Notes under the pieces: model-generated
Databases searched by the model: none
What the model saw: only the letters and a program-made list of their open reading frames with translations
Told to the model about the DNA's origin: nothing
Program-made: the position numbers and the translations under genes
Origin: Tethya wilhelma
Taxonomy: Eukaryota > Porifera > Demospongiae > Tethyida > Tethyidae
DNA length: 64,000 bases
Direction of reading: 5' to 3'
Assembly (NCBI GenBank): GCA_964030475.1
Contig: CAXIPT010000003.1
Location: forward strand, 8,557,806-8,621,805
In this document: positions 43,477 through 57,900 of the stretch, piece after piece
How positions within the stretch are numbered: the stretch's first letter is position 1
Layout of the letters: each line of letters starts with the position of its first letter

Positions 43477-46400
43477 CAGACATATGCACACACTATATTA
43501 TGCACTTCTATCCACATAATTATAAAAGTAAATGTAATAATAGTTAAGCCTTCAATATGCCTAATAGAAATGTAAATTACTTGCACTAAATTATTATACA
43601 CAATGACATCCATTATAAAAGTGGGTCATCTTCAGTTTGCTCCTAGAATGACTGTTTAGTATGGCTCTTACAAACATGTAGTCAATCTGTCAAATTTGTA
43701 CTATGAGGAAAAAATACATAATTAAGATGCACTGAGTATGCTTGTATTACTATTTTGGTCATTTGTGTGTCCCATATTTTTTAAGGACAAACTCTAGTGG
43801 AACAGATTGTCCAAGAGGAATCACCTCTAGGAATAGCTGTAAGTGCACTAATTGTTGGAAAATCTATTCTTAAATAATTTATTTATGTACATTTTGTATT
43901 GTCTTTAATGTTGTGCCAGGCAAAGGCTCGCTTATTGTGTGGTCAGGAACTGGATGAAGCATCTGTTGCACAACTGATATTTGAAGCACTCAGTTCAGAA
44001 GAGATTAAACACTATGGTATGTGTTTTACTCAATATTATGTTTTTCTGAGCAATATTTATTGGTATTACTCCAATATAGGATACGTACTAGATGGTATAC
44101 CCTCAACCTCTGATAGCTGGAAGACTCTCAGTGATCAGCTACATGCTATTAGATGTCTTGACCTTAGTCCTGATGTCATCATTAATCTCAAGGTATATGT
44201 ATTGACTTGTTCATGAGTTATGACCAGGGACATGTTCACCTGTACCTTGTTGGTCAAGTCTAGTACTACAGTGGAACCCTGCTAATGACCACACTTGTGT
44301 TGTTAACAGACACTTGCCTTCATCCCAACCTTGTCACCAGTATTCAAAAAAAAAGAAGATTTGTGGCTACCTCTCTACTAACATGAAATGGACAATATTT
44401 TTTTATATTAAAATGATGTGCAGAAGTAGAAATTAACCTCGCCTAGTGGACACTTAGCCACACCCATTTCTAGCAACAGTGTCCCTTATGAGAAGAATTA
44501 AGCAAACAGTTTGTGCGCACAGTTACAAATACGTTACCAAACCATCAGCAAACTTCTGAGGTAGTTACAGACTAATTCTGAATTTCACTAAAGAAGATAT
44601 TGGTGGCTGGTTCAATGATAGAGGACAGGCCTTTGTTACAATTTGACACACCTACAAAAAATTGTAATGCTGTGTAGATTTTCAGCAATAGTATTAATAT
44701 ACCATGGCCGCATATCCAGCAAGCTGGGCAGTTTAGCATCTTAGCATTGTTAGTAATTTCAAGTTAGGTGATACAATCATGCCAGGTGCTAGCTCACTTC
44801 CAGCACCAAGCCACTGTGGTACATTTCATTTCTGCGATCATTGCACAATTTAAAATATCACCCATATGTATATTAGTGGTATGTTATTATTTGAGCCCAT
44901 CTGGTAATACTTATGAATCTGTATGGTTGTTTTTTATTCACTGCTTTCAGATTACTGATCAAGATTTGATTAAGCGTCGTATTGGTCAGATGGTAGATCC
45001 ATTGACTAACAAAGTGTTTATTCGTGACGTGTACAGCCCAAAGTCTCGTGATGAGGTCAGCCATCAAGATACTGATGATGATGATGAAGAAGAAGAGGAA
45101 GCTGAAGATGGTGGAGAGACAGACAAACAACCAGGGGGTGATGAACAGTTTAGAGCTGATCTGGTATGTGTGAAGAATTGCATGCAAGCAATATCCAATA
45201 CTCTTTTTACTCTAATCCTATATGCTCTCTCTTGTTGTGTTCTGCCAACATGAGTACACACTAGCCTCATACCCAGGCTCTCCACTTTGACCTTTCACTT
45301 GCAGATAGGTAAAAGGTAAGTGAAAGATCAAAAGGCAGAGCCTGGGTTTGAAGTGAGGTTAAGTTTAGACTTCAGAAGACTAAAGCTTCACGTGTTTATT
45401 TGTATGGCCAATAAAAGTTGAATGAAACTCTGACTTAAAAATTGAACATTGGGATTAATTAACTCTCTCTTTTTTTTTCTTTTTTTTTTTTTTTTTTTTT
45501 CTCTCTTCTCTTTCTTTCTCTAACTCTCTTTTGACCATTACGTGAATTTTCTTGGGAGGTTTTCCCTGCTTCTGTTTTTATGTAACTATCTAAAATTGTA
45601 GATGGCTGGTGTAGTGAGAATTATTGTCTCTTTGTGGTTGTCCTCAATTGATTCTTTTCTGTGTAGATCAGTGTGGATAATTATTATGAGGCAACTGTAG
45701 AGGCCGTTGAAAGGCTGGTAACCAGACCTCAAGACCTATTACAAACGGTTGGAGCTGAAATTCAACACTTTAAAGAGAATATACTTCAACAGCTGGAAGT
45801 AAGTTTGTGATACTTACATACTTGTATGTTTTTGTGTGCTATTGTTAATTCATATAACAATATTCAGGCAAACTGTGTTCCCAACTGTAGGCTCAGTTTA
45901 GAGCAGACAGCTTTAGGCTCTATCATTGTTAGAAAGAAAGAGGAGAGCCTGGAAACTAGACTATTTTACTAACCCATCATACTTGCAAGGGTTACAGTAG
46001 TTGTTTTGTCTTTCTGTCTGTTTGTGAGTGTGTGCCTATGTGTGTGCTATATTTAAACCTCCCCCAAGTTTTTCTGATGCGAGGAATAAGCCCGTGTACA
46101 GGGCTTAGTTATTTGTATGCTATTGCTTTAAAGTTTGCTGTATTGTACATCTTGCACCCTGATCATTCTGTAGATGCTTGATTAATGTTCTTTCTTTGTA
46201 GGATTTCATTATTCAACATGATCAACAGTATGTCATTGAGCTGGATGCCAACCTTCCACCTAGGCAGCTTTTTGAGGTCAGTACTATGCTATAAGTCTAC
46301 TCCAAATTGGAGTTTAGTTTGCCATCCACCTCTCCCTCTCTCCTGTATGCACTGCAAGGTTTTACCTTTGTTCTCTACATGATCATGATAGCAAAACACC

Positions 46401-49400
46401 TGTATTTGTGCTGTAAACTTCAAAGTTGGTGCAGAGTAATTCCTTGTGTTCTGCTATTGTGGAGTAGTTTGCAAAGCAATGATGATATTTTACATATGAC
46501 ATTATTTTAATGATAGTGAATAGTGGTAATGGTCTGCCAACCCCGTGAATTTTTCAGAAGCGAAGACAAGAAAGTAAAGTCAAGTGGAGTTGCCTAAATG
46601 TAATCTATGTCCGTGGTGTTTCGATAGCAATAAAATTGGGGAAGTTGAAGTAACATTTCAGATTTTTTTCTTGCTTCATATAACTTCACCACTGCGCTGT
46701 TGCTATTTTTATCATTCACTGATAAATAAAATAGGTGTGATGAAATGATGAATAGTACACAGTCTGAGCATCTAAGACTGGGGCTCAGACCTGTTTTGAG
46801 GGTGGGGCCATAGTCCAGACTGAGGTTCTCTTTCTTGCTCAGATGTTGATGTGCTTCGATCATTCTTTTTTCCCAGAAGTTTGGTTAAGCATATTCCAGT
46901 TGGTATACCAGCCAACATTGTTTACTCGAGATCCCGATTGTAGATGCTTTGTTACTCATCACACCCACCTGCCATATATCTTCTAAGCATTCAGCCCAAA
47001 ATAATCACTTAATTACAAGATAAATTTCAGTAATATGGTAAAAGGAGCTATAAATAACAGGAAGTGCCAAGTTTTTAGAAGTTATCATACGTACGGTCGT
47101 ATGTATAGTAGGAATGGGCCGACTGTCCCATAGACACAATACATAATGTTCATCATCATAAAAATACAGTTAAACCTTCAAACTTGCTCAGAAGCTCTCT
47201 TAGACAGATTACCAACAGCATGTAAGGCATAAAGCTCACAGAAACTTTCCTGTAGCACTTGTTGAAATTCATCTCTACTTGACAGTAATGGCTGATTTGT
47301 TTGTTATTTTCTTGTAGCAGTAGTCAAATTCAAGTTACGAAACGAAGTAAGTTTGATCGCTTGATTCTTGTTGAAAATCTGCTTTGAATTCTTAATTCGA
47401 TTTTGATCCCTGTTGAAGACAGAACCAGTGACTTCCCTTGGTTGGGGTTGGATAAATGAGTGAATGATGAAATGATGAAATAAATTTAATTTTAAAAAAT
47501 TAAGAAAAAAAAATAAAGCAAGTTAGGAAGTGAGTGGCAAGAGTAAAATGAAATAAAAGACTGACATTGATGAAGCGGGTGAAAGAGAGTGGAATGTTTT
47601 GGACATTAAACTACTACAAGAAGCTCACTATCAAAATCAGCCACATTTTTTTCCTACTTCATAAACCTCCATCTTTTTTTTTTGTTATTCACTGATAAAC
47701 GTCCACGGATTGAAATGTCTGATTCGATTTTTTGGTACTGAATAAAGCTACAGAACACATTTGTCTATATTTTTGATTGTATCAATGAAACAGATGGCCC
47801 ATTCTTATTTGCTAATCCTACTTCCGTACTTATGATATATTCCACAGTTGAGTTTTGTAGTACTGTGTATTATACAGTTTTGTCAGTGGTATTGTATCTG
47901 AATATGCACATTTGTAGAGTCTACTGATGCAGTTGAATGATTTGGGCCTTCCTCGTAGCCCAGTTCCTAAGAGGCTAGTAGACCCAGAAGAGGAAGAAGA
48001 AGAACCAGAGGGCATTGACAATGAGCAGTTTCTACAACAGTTAGCAGGTATGTACTTGCCTGTGATTGTATGTGCTGGCATAGATGTGTCAATACAATAT
48101 TGATGTTTTATCCTCATGGGGAAAATGGTACAGGCTGGTAATGCAGCACTGTTGCTTGGCATGACTACATAGCTAATGTCGTGATCATCGTGAGCTAGCT
48201 GCAATGAGCACACAGAGTTTGCAAGATCATAACCAAAGATACCCTGTTGCTTCCAAGTGTTAGTCATTGTTGTTCTCTCAGACTTCCTGTGTTGTTTTAG
48301 CAAGGTGCAACTTGTACTGCTTGGGCAGCTTTAGCTAGCTCTAGCATGCACATGGTAGCGCTTTACATGCATGTATACTTTTAGCTTCTGAAAAATACCG
48401 TATAGTGGGAAATTTTCATGTAATGGAAATTTTCGTATTTTTTGTATGCCATTCGAATATATAAAAATTAAAACTGCCCAAATTTAACTTCCACATTTAC
48501 TTTATATGAGTGCATGCCGCGTGTATGAATTTTAAAACTACAGAAAATTTTTCTGGCGCATTTTTAACGATTTATATAAAGTTTTGTACCAACGAAAATT
48601 TTGCGCTATACAGTATATATTTTAGATAAATACCAGTACTCTATGGTTATGTCAATAATTTTTGAGGTAGATAGAGTGAACTCACACACGCACACAGACA
48701 CTAAAAAAAGAGACTACTATAACCCTATAACCCTTTTCAGTGTGGTTTCACATGCCAAGGGTTAATGAGTAAATGCTACTTCTCCGCATACCCTAGATTC
48801 AGCAGCTCTGATTGAACCTTATACTTATCAAATTAGCTAAAGTACCTCATGGGATTGTAATTATTTTGCTGAACTGCTTGCTACATATCTGCATGGATAT
48901 TATAGGTTAGCAACGGCCTATATTTTTATACACAATTTTTTTGTTGAAAAAATTATGCAAACTACGATACCCACGCAGAGTTCTAGCTAAAAATGGACTG
49001 GACTCCTGCTTCCCTCCAATTTACTTTGGTTTGGTTGATTGTGGTCAATCTAACCACAAGCACTTCCCCCACTCCCACCCCTTTATAAGCACCTAGCTAG
49101 AAAACCTTCTGTGAAAACCAATTGAGGTTTGCTCCACTCATTCTGTTTGTCTGAAAATCATGTTTAATCATTGGAATATTATTGCTCTGTATATTCCTAC
49201 TACCTAGCTGCCAGTTATACACTTCTATGTGGTTTTTATACTCTGTGAGTGAGCCCGAGCAAGTTTGAAGGCTTATTTTTGTGTTTGGTTAATTTTTTAT
49301 ATCATAATTATATTATTTGTCTATAGTTTAGCTGAAACCTTGAAATTATACAGTACAATAAAATTACATTTGTTTTCCAGAACGTGCTGATGGTTTGTAG

Positions 49401-52400
49401 CTGATAATTATTGCACATCACTTATTTTTCAGAAACTGGTGTTTTGTTACCAAAATTTCGGTGGCGTAGATCAAGATGGGGTCGCTACTGTCCCTTCCAA
49501 TTGGCTCAGGGTAACATGACTCTTGGAAGAATGGAGTTCTCTGTTGGGTGAGATGTTGTGACTGTAACTAATATTAATTTTATGTGACATACCATTGACT
49601 CCCACAAAACTATATTGTAGTATGGCTTAGCCTCTTGAAGCCAGCCCCTCACACATGCTCTGCTCATATGCTCCACAAAGGAGAGGGCCTTCTTTCATGC
49701 CTTTCATGTCACATAGAAAACACAGTTTCATACTGCTCCTCGAGCTCTAGCCACGCTAGCACAATTGTTAGAGGCGTGGTCATACATTATCCCTCATTAC
49801 TAGGCCCACCTTAAACAAAGTAAGTTTGATCGCTTGATTCTTGTTAAAAATCTGCTTTTGAATTCTTGATTCTGTTTTGATCCCTGTTGAAAACGGAACT
49901 AGTGACTTCCCCTTGGTTGGGGTTGGATAAATGAGTGAATGATGAAATAAATTTAATTTTAAAAAAATTGAAAGTGAGGAAGCGAGTAGCAAGAGTAAAA
50001 TGAAATAAAAGAGTGACATGGAAGAAGCGGGTGAAAGAGAGTGGTTGAAGAATGGATATTGCTTGATGGTTCAGGGGTTGAGCAGTAGTACCTATAATGT
50101 CACTCAATTTAAGGCTGCAATTGATCTTAATTATTGTATTTTATTTCATCATTTTTATCCAACCCCAACTCAATCCTCAATCTTCAAATTTCATCTCCAT
50201 TTATCCATATACCACACTCCCCACCACATCACTTCAGTCTGATTTTTATCTGGTTGGTGCTTCTAGTTAAGCCAACTGAAAAAGATCCACAGGATCAAAA
50301 TGTTTTGGACATTATACTACTACAAGAAGCTCACTATCAAAATCAGCCACATCTTTTTTCTACTTTGTAAACCTCCATTTTTTTTGTTATTCACTGATAA
50401 ACATCCATGGATCAAAATGTCTGATTCGATTTTTTGGTACTGAATAAAGCTACGGAACACATTTGTCTATATTTTTGATTGTATCAACGAAACAGATGGT
50501 CCATTCTTATTTGCTAATCCTACTTCTGTACTTATGATATATTCCAAAGTTGAGTTTTGTAGTACTGTGTATTATACAGTTTTGTCAGTGGTACTGTATC
50601 TGAATATTCACATTTGTAGAGTCTACTGATGCAGTTGAATGATTTGGGCCTTCCTCGTAGCCCAGTTCCTAAGAGGCTAGTAGACCCAGAAGAGGAAGAA
50701 GAAGAACCAGAGGGCATTGACAATGAGCAGTTTCTACAACAGTTAGCAGGTATGTACTTGCCTATGATTGTAGGTGCTGGCATTGATGTGTCAATACAAT
50801 ATTGATGTTTTATCCTCATGGGGAAAATTGTACCATGTCATACAATATTCAGTAATTGTCTGGTAGCCTCCATAACCTTAGCACTAAGGAGCTAGTTCTT
50901 ACTTAAAATGAATAGCACCATAATAATATTATTATGGTGCATAACTCTTGGCGTAATATACACCGTAAAATACACTGTCTATACTTAGTACATCCAAGCA
51001 TTTACAATAGTGTATAGCATCGAGGCTGGCAATGCAGCACTGTTGCTTGGCATGGCTACGTAGCTAATGCCGTGATCATCATGAGCTAGCTGCAGTGAGC
51101 ACACAGAGTTTGCAAGATCATAACCAAAGATACCCTGTTGCTTCCAAGTGTTTAGTCATTGTTGCTATCTCAGACTTCCTGTGTTGTTCTAGCAAGGTGC
51201 AACTTGTACTTGCTTGGGCAGCTTTAGCATGCACATGGTAGTGCTTTACATGCAAGTAAGCTTTTAGCTTCTGAAAAATATATATGTTAGATAAATACCA
51301 GTACTCTATGGTTATGTCAATAATTTCTGAGGTAGATAGAGTGAACACACACACGCACACACACATAAAAAAAAAACTACTATAACCCTATAACCCTTTT
51401 CAGTGTGTTTTCACACGCCAAGGGTTAATGATTAAATGCTACTTTTCCGCATACCCTAGATTCAGGTTATTAATTAGGTGCACATTGTTATTTGGTGTGC
51501 ATTCACTATAAGGTCCATCAGGAGTGCATAATGCACTCTTGGGTGCATATGGCCTTCTTTTATTTACCTTTGATAACAGGCACAATGTTAAATAAACAAC
51601 TGTAAGTTCTTGATGCCATGTAGCATGAGCATAAGTGTGACAGCCCTGATTGAACCTTATGCTTATCAAATTAGCTAAAGTACCTCATGGGATTGTAGTT
51701 ATTTTGCTGAACTGCTTGCTACGTATCTGCATGGATATTATAGCTAAGCTATGACATCTGTATTTGTTAGCCTTGTAAACGTGCAATATGATCGTTAAAT
51801 GTAAAGTACAGACAGGAAAAAGTAACTTGGTGAGCCAACAAACCCGTGAATGATAATTAGAGACTCCCACAAGAGCTTGGTAATTAGGAAGAGCTCAGAA
51901 ACCCAGGTTAGTGATGGCCTATATTTTTCATACACAATTTGTTGAAAAAATTATGCAAACTACGATACCCACGCAGAGTTCTAGCCAAAAATGGACTGGA
52001 CTCCTTCTTTACTTTGGTTTGATTGATTGTAGTCAATCTAACCACAAGTACTCCCCTCCCCCCTTTCCACTCCCATCCCTTCATAAGCACCTAGTTAGAA
52101 AACCTTCCGTGTGAACTTACTTTGTGCAATTGAGGTTTGTTCCATGCATTCTGTTTGTCTGAAAATCATGTTTAATCATTAGAATATTATTGCTCTCTAT
52201 ATTCCTACTACCTAGCTGCCAGTTATACACTTCTATGTGGTTTTTGTACTCTGTGAGTGAGCCCGAGCAAGTTTGAAGGCTTAGTTTTGTGTTTGGTCAA
52301 TTTTTTATATCATATTATTTATTTGTCTATTCTCTAGCTGTAACCGTGAAATTATACAATAAAATTACTTTTGTTTTCCAGAAGGTGCTGATGGTTTGTA

Positions 52401-54883
52401 GCTGATAATTATTGCATAATACTTATTTTTCAGAAACTGGTGTTTTGTTGCCAAAGTTTCGGTGGCGTAGATCAAGATGGGGTCGCTACTGTCCCTTCCA
52501 ATTGGCTCAAGGTAACATGACTCTTGGAAGAATGGAGTTCTCTGTTGGGTGAGATGTTGTGACTGTAACTAATATTTATTTTATGTGACATACCACTGAC
52601 TCCCACAAAACTATATTGTAGTATGGCTTAGCCTCTTGAAGCCAGCCCCTCACACTTGCTCTGCTCATATGCTCCACAAGGGAGAGGGCCTTCTTTCATG
52701 CCTTTCATTTCAAATAGAAAACACAGTTTCATACTGCTAGCACAATTGTTCGAGGCGTGGTCATACATTATCCCTCATTACTAGGCCCACCTCGTTATTT
52801 AGTGCGCATTTTTTGACCTCAGAAGAAATTTTCGTGGGTGGAAAATTTCGTGACTCAGGGGTTAGTCAGGAAAATAACGATAATTTGCACCCCACGGAAA
52901 TTTCCCACTCTACAGTATCCCAATAAGGGCATGCACTAAGTAACCTGAGTCTACAGTATATATGTGTTAACCATACTATACTGAACTGTAATAGTTTTTT
53001 TTCTCAACTGCTTGCAAGAGTCTTTTAAGTTAAATTTAGTGAGGGTATACAAACATAACACTTTGTAGAACTATGAGTCAGTCTGTAGTATCACTACTAG
53101 CTCAGTGCAGCATGATTGAGTCCTAGCTGAATCATCATAGATCTATGGACTTAGCATTGGTATTGTGGTATTAAATATAGTAGTATAAAAATTATGTCAA
53201 ATTAGCATCAGTGTTTATAAAGTTCACTATTAATGGATTCCAGTTTTCCAGAGGTTATCATGCCACTGCTAGCCTACATTATGTTGTTGTGAGTAGACAG
53301 ACAAGTCACCGGATGAGTTGGTAGTCTCACAGGCCAGACTTCGAGCATGCAAGACCAATGAATTGCTAATAGTACTTTTGGTCTTATTTTGTGCACAAAG
53401 TCATTCATGTTTAGTTACGCATTCTGGTGAAGTACACCGAGGCTTATGAACCATCGGTGCCTTCATTTATTATTGTGCTTTGTTACTCTCAGTGTGTGCA
53501 TGTCTACTTGTAGGCAAAACATACACATGAGCTAACAAAATTGCCAAGCTACCATTATTAATATTTTAGCCTAGCTAATTCCTAATTTGAGCTTGTACAT
53601 GCATGATGTACAAAGGGTTATAGACCTGGTTGTGATTTGTTTTGTATCGTAGCTTCAGACAAGAACTACACTATATCATTTACATGTTATGCATAGAGCA
53701 GTTAGTAATTGAATAAGAATGCATTTGCATACTTGTGGTACTATGTCTTGGAGCCAGTGTGTTTGTCCCCCATCTTGTATGGACCAGAAGTGCTGCATCT
53801 GCTGATCTCACTTATAGACAATGTAGGTTAGATGCTTGACATTTTTTTCCTGTTCTTGAAAGCAGAATGCTTCTGCTTCGAATTAAGCCAGTTTTCTCTT
53901 AGCTGCTGAGAGGCCAAGGTAAATTTTAATTAGAGATGGCTGGCAATTGTTAGGCCCCTGATTGATTTGGAAATCTGGACTTTTTCCTGTTAATATTATG
54001 CACGTTTTCATTGTAGTGATTAGCATAGGAACAAGTGACTAATACTGCTCAAATTTGTGGTTTCTTAAAATTGTAAAATCGAATGGTAGCGAATTTTCCC
54101 AGAATTTTGGTAGTCTGTAATTCTGTATATAATATTAGAAACAATTATTTTATTTTTCTAGCTTTTTGGACAAGATGTATAGCATGTCATCTGCTGAAGC
54201 TCTGCATCAATTCGTTCGTTCCCCTCAAACTTATCTCCTGCCTCCTAATCCTCTGATACCTTGCAAGGTGTGTGTGGTAGGACCACCAACATCAGGAAAG
54301 TCTACTCTCTCAGCCATGATAGCAGAGAAATACAATGCTATAGTAAGTCTAATTCCAACCTACAAGTGGGTATGCTAGTAGTTGTTGTTATCATTGTTTT
54401 GAGTCATTTTTATAACAACCCTTATACATTAGTCTATTACAGCTCAAAAATTCCTGTTTAGTAGACAACTTGTATTCTTTGTAAATGGTCGAGGTTCATT
54501 AGTAGTTGACATTAATCTGAGCTTTGGGCCATAATCATTTGGCATAATTTCAGCTAATTTGCTACTCCACTGTCTACTGTAATCCACATGTCCACGTTTC
54601 ACAGGTGTTAGACTTGCCCACTTTAATGAAACCAGTAATTGAAAGAGCTCGTCAATTAGCAATACAGGATTCCAAGCAAGAAGCAGAAGCTACTGCAATC
54701 AACTCAATTACAGCTCAACTTACAGCTCAGCAGGCTACCCAAGATGGTATGGAAATAATAGTACTGTTACTATTGTAACCACACACACACACACACACAC
54801 GCGCACACACACACGCACACACACACACACACGCGCGCGCATGCGCGTGCACACACACGCGCGCACACACGCGCACACACACA

Positions 54884-54946
<63 letters not shown>

Positions 54947-57900
54947 TTGCTACAGATACTCAGCCAGTACTACCTGTCACAGCTGATCACCCTGATGTAT
55001 TGAAAGCAGTCACAGCTGCTATTGAGAAGGCTAGCTCCTCATCAGTTGAAATCACTCAGGAAATGTACATGGAAGCACTCAAGAATGGCATTGAGAATGC
55101 ACATCAAATAAGAAGGGAGCGTAACCCGAATGGACCAAGGTTAATTGTGCATTCATTTCACTATGGGTGTTTGCTTACCAGCATGGTTGTTGCAACCCCA
55201 GTATGTTAGTTTTTCGTTTCCCTGTCTATGTATTTGGTTCTTCACATTACTATATCTTGGTCTTTAATTTCAGGTTTGGTGGCTGGGTGGTAGATGGATT
55301 TCCCATGACCAGGGAAAACTGGGCTGCCATGATAGAGAGTGACTTGCTCCCAGATTTTGTTATTAGTCTAGAGGATGCCAATGGACCAGAGGATTCTCTC
55401 TTAATGCGATTTACTGAGCTGAATAATCTCCCTGATCCTGCTTCATTGAAAGCTGCAGTAACTGCAGCTGCCAAAATGAAGGATGAGACTGTGATTGAAT
55501 CTAGAGAGCAGGTGCTTTTGTAATAAAAATCTGCTTATTGCTATTCCACAAGTTTAGCTTTGTATGTCATGACCACACTTTGCTCTTTAGTCTACAGCTG
55601 CTGCATTGCCTGTTGAAGTTGTACAGTGGCAGAAGAAAAGGGCAGACTATGATCGACAATGGGGCCAACTCTCTGCTTCCATTAAAGGGTCTGCTATTGA
55701 CCCTCTCTCTGTAGATTGTTTTCGTTCAACTGAGCAAGTACTAGAGTCTGCTGTTTCTCAAATGGAAGGTTTGATATTCATGTAGTGATGACCACATTAT
55801 TATACAGATGGCTATAATATTAAAATAAATAATTGTACAATTGATGGTTTAAATACTGTACGTGACAGCCTCATGCCTTGGCCTTCCCCAGTGTGTATGA
55901 TTTGTTTGTGTTTGTCTTGGATTTCCTGCATATGACACTAGCTAGAGGGTAAAGGATTATTGTGCCCTTGGTATTGCTGATTTTTAAAGGTGTGTTTGAT
56001 TACAAGCCTGTTGAATACTCATCTATGGAAGATGATGCTGATGCAGACGATGACCCTATATTGGACCCAGGTAAATTTGACATTGTTACTGTAAAACTTT
56101 TATGTGTATGTTTATTTTCGTGGATCATTAATGTTTGTGATTAATGAGAACAACAGACTTCCTGCTTTACTAAAGTTTGCAAATATTTTCTACCCCCTTT
56201 ATAGATGCTGAAGAAGAAGATGAAGATGATGAGCTGATAACAAGACAACGAAAACCGTGGGGTGACACTGCTCATTTTTGTCCTGTAGCACTTGCTGATA
56301 AAGGAGTATTATGGCCAGGCAACCAAGACACAGCTGTCAGGTTATTACATGTTATTCCAATTTATTGCTTACTTAGTCACATCCTCTGTTTGGTGTAAAA
56401 TGTGTCATTGATCAGAGGAGGTTTGTAATTATTATGAATTCCAACACATCCACCTGTATATCTAGGTATCGTGAAAGGCTATACTATTTCAGCACAGAAG
56501 AGAGCAAAGAGATGTTTCTTTCTAACCCCCAAAAGTTTGTTTCGAAAGCAGAACCACTACAAGTATGATTTCTATCATAATATTATGCTAACATGTAGAA
56601 CTCTTAGCATGAGCTAGATCTATTATTCCCTTAACTTTCAGCCTCCTCCGCTAAGGCTATTCTTGCTTGGCCCTAAAGGAGCTGGAAAGACAACTGTGGG
56701 TAGAGATATTGCTGCCAAGCTTGGAGTGTTTCATGTATCATTCCGTGAGTATCTTCAAGAGCAGATCTTACCAAAGATGAAGAAACCCCCCTTGATAGAT
56801 GATGATGAATGGGACCATGTAGATGATGAAGGTACGTGATAGTGTGACTACAATTATGCTCTACTGAACTAAGTGAGACCTTATACTGTATGTACTAAAT
56901 TTGCACATTTTTATGCTAAAGGCTATAGTATTTGTTTTGAGTCAATTAAGTAGAACTAACAGTTAAAGCAATAGGAAACACACATTGTGATTGTTTGTAT
57001 CAATGTTACTGTTAGAACTGGAAGATGATGAGGAAAATGAGAAGGCTGATCTGGACTCAGATGTGAAGGTGGAATTGAATGATGAAGAGACAGAGATAAG
57101 AGCGTATCTCTTACACAATGAAGCTCTGTCTGAAGAAACAATTGAAAAATATGCTACAAAATTCTGGCATGAAGAACCATACAGGTGATTAGTGAGTCAG
57201 AATGTGAGTAATTTGGTCATGTATAATTAATGCCTCTGGAAAGAGCCTGGTGTGTATAGTTATCACTGGGATGTCATTGTGGTCTTATTGCAGTGTGGTA
57301 ATTGTTATGATTTTATGATTGCTAAAAGCCTACGCTAGGTATGCCCCTGCAATTCAATACTACACATTGTGCTCAGACGACGTGCATGCACAAGGAACAT
57401 GAGCAGTTTCGCCAGCCCCCTTACCTTTTTGTTCTTGTTGATGAAACTAGAAATTAATTATTACAAATCATACGTATGGTAGTACATATAGTAGGAATGG
57501 GCTGACTGTTAGCCTTGTTCCCAGGCTTTCCCCTTAATTTATTCATTTTGGTTGTAACCCAACTAATAAAAAGGTACGGAAGGCCTGGGAACGAGGCTAG
57601 CTGACTGTCCCATTGACACAAAATATAATGTTCATGTTCTCTGCTCCAATGCCAGTGAGTTCTAGTAGCTCATTCAGACTAGAATTTGAAAAACCTCGGT
57701 TTGAATTCCAGCTAGATCTCAAGGCTAATGATATAAACTCTCAGAAAAGATAGCTAAGCCTTCACATATGACATCAAATAGAGGTTCAAGAGTGGGGAAC
57801 TCCCCTTCCCCTTCCCAACCCTTTTCCAGAATCTTAGCTATTGTACCCAAATAATACCATTGATAATGATGTACCATTCTGTTTGTAGCTCCACAGGTTT

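Larger units (their letters stand above)
42400..46276 (+). other. AK9: AK9 module 1: first kinase domain, nine exons
   Basis: Residues about 1-281. The P-loop [16 protein letters not shown] is split between exons 2 and 3. Next is a lid/NMP region with [14 protein letters not shown], the DG.P motif of adenylate kinases, then [15 protein letters not shown], the lid-type arginine segment. An acidic run (about residues 165-190) follows, then a helical [17 protein letters not shown] linker. Confidence 0.9.

Noticed and set aside
43344..43613. Cys/Val-rich open frames on both strands
   Set aside because: Direct translation of a CA/TG microsatellite.
47830..48303. 157-codon minus-strand frame with a Ser-rich run, repeated at 50532-50819
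   Set aside because: Antisense shadow of the AK9 exon encoding a Glu run; the sense strand has the splice sites and homology.
54727..54944. Cys/Val/Ala-rich minus-strand frames
   Set aside because: Translation of the AC repeat in an AK9 intron.
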